Part shown: positions 1 through 8,089 of the stretch, one piece after another
Numbering within the stretch: the first letter of the stretch is position 1
Layout of the letters: the number at the start of each line of letters is the position of its first letter
NCBI RefSeq assembly: GCF_012927125.1
Contig: NZ_JABBFZ010000022.1
Span: forward strand, 1 to 64,000
Length of the DNA stretch: 64,000 nucleotides
Direction: 5' to 3'
DNA from: Paraburkholderia antibiotica
Lineage (GTDB): Bacteria; Pseudomonadota; Gammaproteobacteria; Burkholderiales; Burkholderiaceae
The notes under the pieces: model-generated
Told to the model about the DNA's origin: nothing
Databases searched by the model: none
What the model saw: the letters and a program-made list of their open reading frames with translations, nothing else
Translations under genes and position numbers: made by a program

Positions 1-76
1 CGCTACGCTGCTCGCGCACTAAACGTACTGCACGCTCGCGAACCTCCGGGGAAAACTTGGTTGCCTTCTTGTTCAT
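1..76 (-). CDS. IS3-family transposase OrfA, N-terminal 25 residues
   Basis: The reading frame from the ATG at 76 gives MNKKATKFSPEVRERAVRLV and continues to the window edge. This is the characteristic start of OrfA of IS3-family elements, a helix-turn-helix protein that binds the IS ends and is fused to OrfB by -1 frameshifting to make the transposase. A GAATGGAG Shine-Dalgarno-like stretch precedes the ATG. Only about a quarter of a normal orfA is present. Whether the copy is intact cannot be judged. Confidence 0.75.
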   Translation of the reverse strand, partial: MNKKATKFSPEVRERAVRLVREQRS

Positions 77-126
77 GGCTCCATTCTCTCAAGAGTTGGA
101 GCCTCCACAAAATCCGGTGCGGTTCA
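1..126 (-). mobile_element. Left end of an IS3-family insertion sequence, cut by window edge
   Basis: The minus strand from 126 begins TGAACCGCACCGGATTTT and runs to a GGAGGCTCC block near 98. This looks like a terminal inverted repeat of IS3-family elements of the IS51 type. The transposase orfA starts 22 bases further in. The rest of the element lies left of base 1, so neither the other end nor a target duplication can be checked. The assignment rests on the repeat and the orfA N-terminus together. Confidence 0.72.
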
Positions 127-400
127 TTCGCGGATATTCATCGTGGGCCCGCAGCGAGTGCTGTGAACTGAGCCCGGATACATGGCTGCAACCTCGACCC
201 AATGCTAGAGAACTGAGACTGCTTGACAACAGGGAGTCGTCCATACATGGTGCAAATAGCTAGTAGAATTGAGACGTTTTTAATAAATACGGATACCTTA
301 TTTAGTGAGTAGCACAGCATTCCAAACAATTAGCGCAGCAGTATCTGTGAATCCAAGCGTGGAGAGGTCGAACTGTCCCTTGCGAATGCGATGCATCTTG
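127..400. other. Intergenic region between IS end and dehydrogenase gene
   Basis: About 270 bases with lower GC in the middle (270-330). I see no convincing gene here; the short open frames have no family resemblance. It holds the downstream end of the polyol operon, but I could not point to a clear terminator hairpin with a T-run. Confidence 0.5.
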
Positions 401-1537
401 TCAGATTCGAGACGGCCGCGGCCTGAGCAGCACTTTGATTGAGTCGAGCGAATTGGCTACGGCAATGGCTTTCTCCCAGTCAGAGAGAGGAAAATTATGG
501 GTGACAATGCCTTGGGACGTGACAAGCCCGCGCGCCATCAGGTCGATCACTACCGGGTAGCAATAAGGCCCCAGGTGCGCACCGCGCACATCCAGTTCCT
601 TTCGGTCGCCGATGATTGACCAGTCCGCCGTGGTATCGGCACCAAAAACGCTGAACTCCACGAAGCGACCCAGTTTGCGGATCATGTTCAGACCCTGGGT
701 CACACCGGCGGGCACGCCGGTTGTTTCCAGATAAACGTCGCACCCGTAGCCCCCGGTTAGCCCCCTGACGATTGCTTCAGCATCTTCGGTCTTCGGATTG
801 ATCACCACGTCTGCGCCGAATGTTTTGGCGAGAGCGAGCCGTTCTGGCACGAGGTCGATTACCACGAGCTTCTTCGGCGTTTTGAGATGCACGGCCTGCA
901 CCATCATCAGACCCAATGGGCCCGCGCCTGCAATAACCACGACGTCGTCGAACTGGATGTCGCCCCGGTTCACCGTATGGATAGCACAGGCGAACGGTTC
1001 GATGATTGCGGCGTCCTCCAGCGATATCTCTTCCGGAATCTTGTGGACCCGCGAGGTCGCCGGCAAACGCATGTAATCGGCCATACCGCCATCGGCTACC
1101 AAACGCTGGAAGCCGAAGATGTTGTGCACTTCGCACATCCAGTACTTGCCGCTCTTGCAGAACATGCATTTGTCGCACGGCACTATCTGTTCGGCGATCA
1201 CGCGATCACCCTTCTTTACCCCAAAATGCTCGGCCGCGCCTTCGCCAAGCTCTTCGACGTAGCCAAAGAACTCATGCCCCGGGATAACCGGTGGTTTGAC
1301 ATAAGCTGGCTGCCCTTCTCCGCCCCAGAACATCTTGGCACCCGAATAGCACTTGCAATCTGACGCGCAAATGCCGCAGGCCTCAATGCTGATGATCAAC
1401 TCGCGCGGCCCCGCCTTCGGGCGTTCGACCGTTTCGAGGCGGTAGTCCTTCGGGCCGCGGCAAACCACAGCCTGCATGACGGCGATTTGTCCGATGGCGC
1501 TGCCCGCAAGGCCTTTTTCGAATCCGTGGTAAGTCAT
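401..1537 (-). CDS. Zn-dependent alcohol dehydrogenase, erythritol/L-threitol dehydrogenase-like
   Basis: Medium-chain dehydrogenase of about 378 residues, predicted to oxidise a polyol to a ketose with NAD(P). The catalytic-zinc region GICASDCKC and a GHEFFGYVEELGEG block are present. The structural zinc loop PCDKCMFCKSGKYWMC carries four cysteines. The Rossmann motif AGAGPLGLM lies mid-protein. Long stretches (FWGGEG, EVHNIFGFQR, DVRGAHLGPYCYP) match my memory of the EltD erythritol/L-threitol dehydrogenase family rather than sorbitol or threonine dehydrogenases. The ATG at 1537 has AGGA upstream; most family members begin at the equivalent of the internal ATG at 1477 (MQAVVCRGPKDYRLE), which has no clear ribosome site, so the start is uncertain. 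It is the last gene of the leftward ABC/SDR operon, 36 bases after the permease. The polyol class is well supported; the exact substrate is inferred. Confidence 0.8.
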   Translation of the reverse strand: MTYHGFEKGLAGSAIGQIAVMQAVVCRGPKDYRLETVERPKAGPRELIISIEACGICASDCKCYSGAKMFWGGEGQPAYVKPPVIPGHEFFGYVEELGEGAAEHFGVKKGDRVIAEQIVPCDKCMFCKSGKYWMCEVHNIFGFQRLVADGGMADYMRLPATSRVHKIPEEISLEDAAIIEPFACAIHTVNRGDIQFDDVVVIAGAGPLGLMMVQAVHLKTPKKLVVIDLVPERLALAKTFGADVVINPKTEDAEAIVRGLTGGYGCDVYLETTGVPAGVTQGLNMIRKLGRFVEFSVFGADTTADWSIIGDRKELDVRGAHLGPYCYPVVIDLMARGLVTSQGIVTHNFPLSDWEKAIAVANSLDSIKVLLRPRPSRI

Positions 1538-1573
1538 TTTCAAAAATCCTGTGTGGGTGGAGAAGAAGCCGAC

Positions 1574-2554
1574 TTAACGCCTGGCTTCACGGCTAATGAA
1601 GATCGCCAGCAGCACGATGCCGCCCTTCACGATCAATTGCAGGTAAGGCGAGACGCCCATGATGTTCAAGCCGTTGTTGAGCACACCCAGCAGGAGTGCT
1701 CCGACGAGCGTGCCCAGGATGGCCCCGCGGCCGCCGGCGATCGACGTGCCGCCCATCACGACCGCCGCGATGGCGTCGAGTTCAAAACCGACGCCGGCCC
1801 CTGGCTGGCCGCTGGTAATGCGCGACGCCAGAACAATGCCGGCGATCCCCGCGGTCAGACCGCTAAGCGCATACACGAGCAACTTGTAACGCGACACGCG
1901 CACACCAGACAGACGCGCAGCTTCTTCGTTGCCGCCGATCGCATAAACATAGCGGCCGAACGGCGCCATGTTGAGCAGAACGAATGCGATTCCGTACGTC
2001 AGCAACATGATGAGAATTGGCAGTTTGATGCCGGCCACGACGCCATCGCCGAGAAACGAGAACGAATCAGGCAAACCATCAATCGGATAGCCGCCGGTAT
2101 AGATCAGCGCCAACCCGCGCGCAACGCCCATGGTGGCCAGCGTCACGATAATCGACGGCATGCGCAGATACGCCACACAGTAGCCATTGAACATACCGAA
2201 CACCACGCCCACCGCGATGCCCAGCAGCACAGCCAGAAACATCGGAATACCGAAGCGCACCATCAGCCCCGCGCACAGCGTGCCTGACAGGGCGACCACC
2301 GCGCCAACCGACAGGTCGACCCCACCGGTCAGGATGGCCGCCGTCATGCCGACGGCTATGATTCCGTTGATCGACGACTGCAGCGCGATATTCTGCAAAT
2401 TGCTGACGGACAGGAAATTGTCCGTCATGAAGACCATGAACACAGAGATCACGACTAATCCCACTAGCGGCAGGAAGGCCGTCGACCTGCGTAGCTGGGT
2501 AAAGAAGCCGCCGGTCGCTGCTGGCAAAACGGGGGAGCTGGCTGTTCTGTTCAT
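1574..2554 (-). CDS. Ribose/xylose-type sugar ABC transporter permease (system 1)
   Basis: Inner-membrane permease of 326 residues, RbsC family, with about eight to ten hydrophobic segments. Diagnostic family motifs are GGVDLSVGAVVAL near residue 80, PSIIVTLATMGVARG, the FGRYVYAIGGNEEAARLSG loop, and GGTSIAGGRGAILGTLVGA near the C-terminus. It would form the channel for the substrate delivered by the binding protein at 4126-5046, powered by the ATPase at 2551-4062. The start at 2554 overlaps the stop of the ATPase gene as ATGA, implying translational coupling. A longer upstream frame exists but has no membrane character. The substrate is likely the polyol handled by the adjoining dehydrogenases; this is inferred from context only. 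Confidence 0.9.
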   Translation of the reverse strand: MNRTASSPVLPAATGGFFTQLRRSTAFLPLVGLVVISVFMVFMTDNFLSVSNLQNIALQSSINGIIAVGMTAAILTGGVDLSVGAVVALSGTLCAGLMVRFGIPMFLAVLLGIAVGVVFGMFNGYCVAYLRMPSIIVTLATMGVARGLALIYTGGYPIDGLPDSFSFLGDGVVAGIKLPILIMLLTYGIAFVLLNMAPFGRYVYAIGGNEEAARLSGVRVSRYKLLVYALSGLTAGIAGIVLASRITSGQPGAGVGFELDAIAAVVMGGTSIAGGRGAILGTLVGALLLGVLNNGLNIMGVSPYLQLIVKGGIVLLAIFISREARR

Positions 2555-4062
2555 GATATGGAGTTCCCTGCGGTAGCGTGACGCATGATGTCGCCAGGAT
2601 TGATGGAGTCGCCTTCCAGCGTAGCCACGATGGACCCGCGCGAGAACACGCAAACGCGGTCACACATGCCGACAATCTCGGGCAGTTCGCTCGAAATCAT
2701 GATGATCGACTTGCCCTGCTGCGTGAGCTCGCGCATCAGTTCGTAGATTTCGGCCTTGGCGCCGACGTCGATTCCACGTGTGGGCTCGTCGAATATCAGC
2801 ACGTCGCATTGATGATCGAGCCAGCGCGCGATTACCACCTTCTGCTGGTTGCCGCCCGACAGCGTGGCAACGCACGACTCAATGCTCGGCGCTTTTACGC
2901 CCACACGCCGGCACAATTCACTGGTCGACTTCTTCTCGGCCGCCAGGCTGATCAACGCTCTCTTGCCATACTTTTTGAGGTTGTTGATCGAAATATTGAA
3001 GCGGATCGAGAAATCCGTGACGAGTCCTTCGACCTTGCGGCTTTCCGGCAACAGGCCGATGCCGCTCGCCAAGGCTTCCGTCGGGTCTTTCAGGGACGTT
3101 TCAGTCCCGTTCAATAGCACTCTCTTTTTGTGAACAGGGTCAGCTCCCATCATCCCAAGAGCCAGCTCGGTGCGCCCGGAACCGACCAGTCCCGCGAAGC
3201 CAAGAATCTCTCCTTGGTATAAATCGAAGCGATTGACCGCCCCGCCTTTGGCGAGTTGTATCTCGGGTACTTCGAGTACTTTGCGCGCACCGCGTATGCG
3301 CGTGGGTTTGGGCGGAAAATTCTTCTCGATCTTCCGGCCCACCATCATCTCCACCAGTTGCGCCACGTCAATGGTGGCGACATCGGCAAATCCTGCGTTA
3401 GCACCATCACGTAGCACACTGATGCGATCACAGATCTCGAAAATCTCCTCCAGGTGGTGTGAGATGAAGATCATCGCCACACCCTTGGCGCGCAGATCGC
3501 GCATCACCTTGAAAAGATGCTCTGCCTCATTCGGCGTAAGCGTCGCAGTCGGCTCATCCAGCACCAGAATTCTGGCCTTAAGCGAGAGCGCTTTGCCGAT
3601 CTCAACAAACTGCTGCTGCGCCACCGAGAGTTCGCAGATAGGCACGTTTAGATTGATCTCGACCCCCAGTTCCTCGAACAGCTCGCGCGCAGCATGCTTC
3701 ATTGCCGCCTTGCTCATCAGACCGATGCTGTTGGTCTGGTAGCGCCCGAGAAAGATGTTTTCCACCGCAGTCAGGTAGGGGATGAGGCTGAACTCCTGGA
3801 AGATGATACCGATGCCGGCCTGGATGGCATCCTTGTACCCCGAGAAATTCCGCTTGCTGCCTTCGATGTAGATGCGCCCCTCATCGGCCTGATAGATGCC
3901 GCAGAGGATCTTCATCAATGTCGACTTTCCTGCACCGTTCTCGCCCAGCAACGCATGCACTTCGCCTCTACGAATTGACAGATCGATCCCCGAGAGCGCT
4001 TTCACGCCGGGGAAGGTCTTCGAGACGCTTTCGAGTCTCAGTATTTCGTTCGTGTCGTTCAT
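2551..4062 (-). CDS. Sugar ABC transporter ATP-binding protein, duplicated ATPase (system 1)
   Basis: Cytoplasmic ATPase of 503 residues with two ABC domains in one chain, as in RbsA/XylG/MglA. The first domain has a perfect Walker A (GENGAGKSTLMKIL), LSVAQQQFVEIGKAL as signature region, and LVLDEPTATLT as Walker B. The second has GSGRTELALG in place of a good Walker A, as is usual in this family, plus LSGGNQQKVVIARWL and LIFDEPTRGIDVG. The start at 4062 (MNDTNEILRL) fits family N-termini; a 16-residue upstream extension in the same frame is unlikely. The gene lies 63 bases after the binding-protein gene and couples to the permease by a four-base overlap. Confidence 0.92.
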   Translation of the reverse strand: MNDTNEILRLESVSKTFPGVKALSGIDLSIRRGEVHALLGENGAGKSTLMKILCGIYQADEGRIYIEGSKRNFSGYKDAIQAGIGIIFQEFSLIPYLTAVENIFLGRYQTNSIGLMSKAAMKHAARELFEELGVEINLNVPICELSVAQQQFVEIGKALSLKARILVLDEPTATLTPNEAEHLFKVMRDLRAKGVAMIFISHHLEEIFEICDRISVLRDGANAGFADVATIDVAQLVEMMVGRKIEKNFPPKPTRIRGARKVLEVPEIQLAKGGAVNRFDLYQGEILGFAGLVGSGRTELALGMMGADPVHKKRVLLNGTETSLKDPTEALASGIGLLPESRKVEGLVTDFSIRFNISINNLKKYGKRALISLAAEKKSTSELCRRVGVKAPSIESCVATLSGGNQQKVVIARWLDHQCDVLIFDEPTRGIDVGAKAEIYELMRELTQQGKSIIMISSELPEIVGMCDRVCVFSRGSIVATLEGDSINPGDIMRHATAGNSIS

Positions 4063-4125
4063 CGCGCTATTCTCGTGATTGCCGCGCGCGGCGAGGAAAT
4101 CGCCGCGCACACGATGTCGCCGGTG

Positions 4126-5046
4126 TTACCAGGAGAAAGTCTTCGCGCCCGTGGCGTCGATGAGCTTCACATCCACCGGCACCGTGGAAGGCACATTGGC
4201 GCCCCAGTACTTGGCAAGTGCGATACCCATCGCAATGCGGATCTCGTCGCGCGGGAATTGCGCGGCGGTCGCAACCAGTTTCGAGCCAGGCTTTTGCATT
4301 GCCTTAATGACTTCCGGCGCACCGTCCACGCTCGTGAGCTTGACATCCTTGCCGCTGCTTTCAATAGCTGCCAGCGCGCCCATGGCGCCACCGTCGTTGA
4401 CGCTGAAGATGCCTTTCAGGTTCGGGTTGGCTGCCAGCATGTTTTCCGTCACCGTTAACGCGGTAGCGCGTTCCTGCTTGCCGTTCTGTGTCGTGACGAT
4501 CTTTATGCCGGGGTACTTCGCGAGCGATTCCTTGCAGCCTTTTACGCGCTCCAGAATAGGAATGACAGGAATCCCGTCGAGAATGGCCACATCGCCTTTG
4601 CCACCGATGCTTTTTGCCAGATAGTCGCAAGAGATACGCCCTGCGTCGGCATTTTTGGAACCGACGTATGAGTCGACCGGACCCTCTGCGTTCGCATCCA
4701 CGGTGACGACCATCACTCCCGCCTTCTTCGCCGCGCGTACAGCCGACTGCACACCAGTGGAATCAGTCGGGTTCAGCAGCAGGATGTCAATCTTCTTTTG
4801 CAGCATGTCTTCGACGTCGTTCATCTGCTTGGCCACGTCGTGCCGCGCATCGGTCACGACGACCGTCGCTCCGATTGTCCCCGCCATCTCCTCGATGGTT
4901 TGCTTCATCAGGACGAAGTACGGGTTGTTCATCTCCTGAAACGACACGCCGATTCTGATTGGCTGCTTCTGCGCCTCGGCATGAACAACCGAAAAGCCAC
5001 AGCTCAGCGCTGCGGCAACGAGAGTGGTGCGAATGAGCTTATTCAT
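4126..5046 (-). CDS. Periplasmic sugar-binding protein (system 1)
   Basis: A 306-residue type I periplasmic binding protein (RbsB-like). The N-terminus MNKLIRTTLVAAALSCGFSV followed by VHAEA is a clear Sec signal peptide with AxA-like cleavage. The mature part has family segments IGVSFQEMNNPYFVLMKQ, ILLLNPTDSTGVQSAVRAAKKAGVMVVTVD, and GIFSVNDGGAMGALAAIE. The ATG at 5046 was chosen because it opens the signal peptide and has a GGAGAC Shine-Dalgarno upstream; the frame stays open 150 bases further without signal-like sequence. It is the first gene of the system 1 transporter set and lies 159 bases downstream of the SDR gene, so it may have its own promoter. Confidence 0.9.
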   Translation of the reverse strand: MNKLIRTTLVAAALSCGFSVVHAEAQKQPIRIGVSFQEMNNPYFVLMKQTIEEMAGTIGATVVVTDARHDVAKQMNDVEDMLQKKIDILLLNPTDSTGVQSAVRAAKKAGVMVVTVDANAEGPVDSYVGSKNADAGRISCDYLAKSIGGKGDVAILDGIPVIPILERVKGCKESLAKYPGIKIVTTQNGKQERATALTVTENMLAANPNLKGIFSVNDGGAMGALAAIESSGKDVKLTSVDGAPEVIKAMQKPGSKLVATAAQFPRDEIRIAMGIALAKYWGANVPSTVPVDVKLIDATGAKTFSW

Positions 5047-5205
5047 GATTGTCTCCATCGTTATCTGGTCGTGGATCGCGCGAGGCAACCTGCCTGGCAG
5101 GCTGCGTTCGCCCGGCGATCTCCGTGAGGTGAATTCAGACAGGTAAGGTGCAATCCATTCCTGGGACGGGATTCGCCCGATTGCAAACAGCTTGAACAAA
5201 ATGCC

Positions 5206-5964
5206 TTATTGCGACGTATATCCACCGTCGACCACGAGATTCTCACCGTTGATCATCCCGGCAGCGTCACTTGCAAGGTATAGCGCGGCAAACGCAATTT
5301 CGTCAGGTTGCGCAAAGCGTCCCGTCGGAATCTTGCGCTTGAACTGCTCGCCAACCTCCCCTGCCCACGCGCGGCGTCCGAGCTCGGTTTCGACGACGGT
5401 GGGCGAAATGGCGTTGACGGTAATGCCACGCGGCCCCCATTCGCCGGCCAGTACGCGCGTCATCCCGAGTAGCGCCGCTTTGCTCGCGCTGTAGGCCAGG
5501 TGCTTGTCGAGCCCCACGAGCGCAGCCTGCGACGCCATGTTGACGATCCGCCCCACGCCCCGCGCCAGCATGTGGCGGCCAACCGCGCGGCTGTAGAGAA
5601 ACGGGCCCCGGAGATTGATCGCCATCGTCTTGTCCCATAGTGCCGCGCTCATTGCCTCAGCCTTCTCGATCAGTCCGATGCCAGCGTTGTTCACGAGTAC
5701 GTCGATGTGTCCGAAACGGGCAATGACATCCGACACGATGGCCTCGGTGCGCGCTTCGTCGCTGACGTCCCCGAGCCAGCCGGCGCTGCCGTTTCCGAAC
5801 GACGCCGCAACGCGTTCCACGTCGTCACTGGTATCGATCAGCGCAACTCTCGCGCCTTGAGCCACGAACTCGGTGGCGATGGCCAGGCCGATACCCGAGG
5901 CGCCACCGGTAATCAGAACGACCTTATGGCTAAAGTCGAGAGCTTGCTGAAAAGAGCTAGGCAT
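5206..5964 (-). CDS. Short-chain dehydrogenase, D-threitol dehydrogenase-like
   Basis: Classical SDR of 252 residues. The cofactor motif TGGASGIG lies near residue 20. An Asp at the end of the second strand (ALIDTSDD) suggests NAD(H). NNAG is near 93, the catalytic Ser is in NMASQAALVG, and YSASK follows. The C-terminal part WAGEVGEQFKRKIPTGRF and ENLVVDGGYTSQ closely resembles what I recall of D-threitol dehydrogenases, which oxidise D-threitol to D-erythrulose. It sits between two ABC importers and in the same orientation as the Zn dehydrogenase, so the pair would cover different stereoisomers of a C4 or related polyol. Family assignment is firm. The threitol substrate is an inference from partial sequence memory and context. 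Confidence 0.8.
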   Translation of the reverse strand: MPSSFQQALDFSHKVVLITGGASGIGLAIATEFVAQGARVALIDTSDDVERVAASFGNGSAGWLGDVSDEARTEAIVSDVIARFGHIDVLVNNAGIGLIEKAEAMSAALWDKTMAINLRGPFLYSRAVGRHMLARGVGRIVNMASQAALVGLDKHLAYSASKAALLGMTRVLAGEWGPRGITVNAISPTVVETELGRRAWAGEVGEQFKRKIPTGRFAQPDEIAFAALYLASDAAGMINGENLVVDGGYTSQ

Positions 5965-6051
5965 GAAAACAGAACCTCTAGATGCAGGAGGAAAACCGGC
6001 CGGCGTCGCAGGGGAGCCGTGCTGAGCCCAGCTGGCGAGCCGCGCGGCTAC

Positions 6052-7053
6052 TTAACGCACGGTCTCAAACTGCGCGGCGTTCACTTTCGTCACTTCAGTC
6101 CATGGCACCGCGTACAGCTTCGCAGTACCGTCGCCCCACGGCATGGTCGACGCGTACTGTTGCCAGATCGCCGACTGTGGCTTGTAGCTCGGGCCGATCT
6201 CACGACGCAGCAGAATATCGAGCGCACCTTGGGCCTGTGCCTTGGCGTCCTGCCGCTCGGTCAATACCATCTCGCCGCGGGCGATTGCCTTGACCGCATC
6301 AGTCACGCCGTCGATACCTGCGATCGGGACAGTCTTCGGATCGATGTTTGCGGCCTTCAAGGCGGCGATCGCGCCAAGCGCCATCTCGTCGTTTTCGGCA
6401 ATCACACCGTTGATCTGGCCAGGATGCGCGGTGATCCAGTTCTGCATCAACGTCAGGGCCTCCGCACGCGACCAGTTGGCGGTCTTGCGCTCCAGCACCT
6501 TGATGCCGGGGTTCTGCTTGAGCACCTGATCGATCCCCTGGCCTCGCTGGGTCGCACCCATCTGCCCCACCGGCCCTTCGAGGATCACGACGTCGCCTTT
6601 GCCGCCGAGTTGCTTGACGACCGCGGTTGCTTCGAGCTGCCCACCGAGAACGTCGTTCGAGCCGATGTACGAAACCAGCTGATCGCTCTTCACCGGCCCG
6701 TTCGAGCCAACTACTGGCAGACCCGCGGCAGCCGCTTTGCGCACGACATTACCGCCGGCGATGGAGTCAATTGGAATGTAGATCGCGCCATCATATTTCT
6801 GCGTGATCATCGTGTCGAACTGACCGTCCTGCGTCATGTGATCGTAGCGACCATCGAAGACTGTCAGGTTCACCAGACCGCTCCTGACTGCGGGATGGTC
6901 CTTGATCGCGTTCACCCAAAGCTGCGCATACTCGTTTCGCTGGCCGTACACGGCGGCGCCGATTTTCCACGTTTTAGCCGGCGCGGCTTGCGCGAACGCC
7001 CCTACGCACGTTGCGCCGAGCGCAGCCGCCGTAAGCCATTTTCCTAAGTTCAT
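6052..7053 (-). CDS. Periplasmic sugar-binding protein (system 2)
   Basis: A 333-residue type I periplasmic binding protein, distinct from the system 1 protein. The signal peptide MNLGKWLTAAALGATCVGAF ends at AQA. The mature chain has the family layout: KIGAAVYGQRNEYAQLWV at the start, YDGAIYIPIDSIAGGNVVRKAAAAGLPVV, GDVVILEGPVGQMGATQRGQG, and GVIAENDEMALGAIAALKAA. An AGGAGAC ribosome site precedes the ATG at 7053. It follows the system 2 permease gene by 37 bases, so the gene order ATPase-permease-binding protein differs from system 1 (binding protein-ATPase-permease). The two importers are therefore not a simple tandem duplication. The substrate is unknown. Confidence 0.9.
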   Translation of the reverse strand: MNLGKWLTAAALGATCVGAFAQAAPAKTWKIGAAVYGQRNEYAQLWVNAIKDHPAVRSGLVNLTVFDGRYDHMTQDGQFDTMITQKYDGAIYIPIDSIAGGNVVRKAAAAGLPVVGSNGPVKSDQLVSYIGSNDVLGGQLEATAVVKQLGGKGDVVILEGPVGQMGATQRGQGIDQVLKQNPGIKVLERKTANWSRAEALTLMQNWITAHPGQINGVIAENDEMALGAIAALKAANIDPKTVPIAGIDGVTDAVKAIARGEMVLTERQDAKAQAQGALDILLRREIGPSYKPQSAIWQQYASTMPWGDGTAKLYAVPWTEVTKVNAAQFETVR

Positions 7054-7090
7054 ATCGTCTCCTGGTTTTCAGATTGTGCGAGGCACCGCC

Positions 7091-8062
7091 TCAGTTACTT
7101 TCCCGGCGTGCGGCGATATCGAGCAGAACCGCACACACGATGACAGCGCCTTTGATGACCTGCTGGTAGTACGAAGACACACCCATCAGGTCGAGTCCGT
7201 TGTTAATCACGCCGATGATCAGCACGCCAAACAGGGTGCCGGCTACACCGCCGATTCCGCCCGAAAGGCTGGTGCCGCCGATCACGACGGCCGCAATTGC
7301 GTCGAGTTCATATCCGACGCCGGCCTGCGTCAACGCTGACGTAGTGCGGGCGTTGAGCACGATCCCGGCCAGACCCGCGCAGCCGCCGCAAATCGCATAG
7401 ACAGACAGCAGGATCAGCCGGGTCGGCACGCCGCTCGCACGTGCGCTCTTTTCGTTGCCGCCGACTGCATAGACATATCGGCCAAAGCGGGAATAGCGCA
7501 ACACGATGAGTGACGCGATGAACAGGACCAGAAAGATCAGAACCGGGATGGGCACGCCGCCCACTTTCCCCTGACCGATAAAAAGGAAAGAGTCGGATAG
7601 GCCGGATATCGGCATACCGTCGTTGTATATCTGCGTCGCGCCGCGCGCGACACTGAGCATACCGAGGGTGACGACGAACGCAGGCACGCGGAAGCGGGCA
7701 ATCACAATACCGTTAAGCGCGCCGCACGCCACGCCGGCCACGATGCCCGCGGCAACCGCCGCAAATGGGGCATGGGGCGTATCGCCCGCGACGACGCTCG
7801 CCGCCACCATGCCGGCGAAGGCGACCACCGAGCCCACTGAAAGATCAATGCCGCCGGCGAGGATCACGAAGGTCATGCCGATCGCCAGCAAGCCGTTGAT
7901 CGAGACCTGCTGCATGATGTTCAGCAGGTTGTTGACGGTCAGAAAATACGGGTTCATCAACGACAGCGCAATGCAGATCGCGACAAGGGCCGCGACGATG
8001 CCGTAGCGTGACAGGTGCTTCATCGACAGGGAACTTTGTGCAAGCATCATGATGTTGGGCAC
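7091..8062 (-). CDS. Ribose/xylose-type sugar ABC transporter permease (system 2)
   Basis: Inner-membrane permease of about 320 residues, RbsC family. It has GGIDLSVGSVVAFAGM, PAFVVTLGMLSVARGATQIYN, the RYVYAVGGNEKSARASG cytoplasmic loop and GGTSLSGGIGGVAGTLFGVLI. The frame opens with a GTG at 8062. An ATG five codons in, or the later ATG at MKHLSRYGIV, could equally be the true start, and no strong ribosome site decides it. It is 27 bases after the system 2 ATPase gene. It is clearly homologous to the system 1 permease but divergent along the whole length. Confidence 0.9.
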   Translation of the reverse strand: MPNIMMLAQSSLSMKHLSRYGIVAALVAICIALSLMNPYFLTVNNLLNIMQQVSINGLLAIGMTFVILAGGIDLSVGSVVAFAGMVAASVVAGDTPHAPFAAVAAGIVAGVACGALNGIVIARFRVPAFVVTLGMLSVARGATQIYNDGMPISGLSDSFLFIGQGKVGGVPIPVLIFLVLFIASLIVLRYSRFGRYVYAVGGNEKSARASGVPTRLILLSVYAICGGCAGLAGIVLNARTTSALTQAGVGYELDAIAAVVIGGTSLSGGIGGVAGTLFGVLIIGVINNGLDLMGVSSYYQQVIKGAVIVCAVLLDIAARRESN

Positions 8063-8089
8063 CAGAAAAGTACGGGAAATCCGCAGTAC

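Noticed and set aside
1487..2287. Rightward open frame of 266 codons
   Set aside because: Antisense to the ABC permease; Arg/Gln/His-rich with no recognisable domain.
5089..5101. Palindrome CCTGCCTGGCAGG upstream of the system 1 binding-protein gene
   Set aside because: It is a single isolated dyad in a GC-rich leader without a matching copy at the other polyol promoters, so it is too weak to call an operator.
5707..7047. Long rightward open frame of 446 codons
   Set aside because: It lies antisense to the SDR and binding-protein genes, has Arg/His-rich composition without domains, and is a by-product of GC-rich codon bias.
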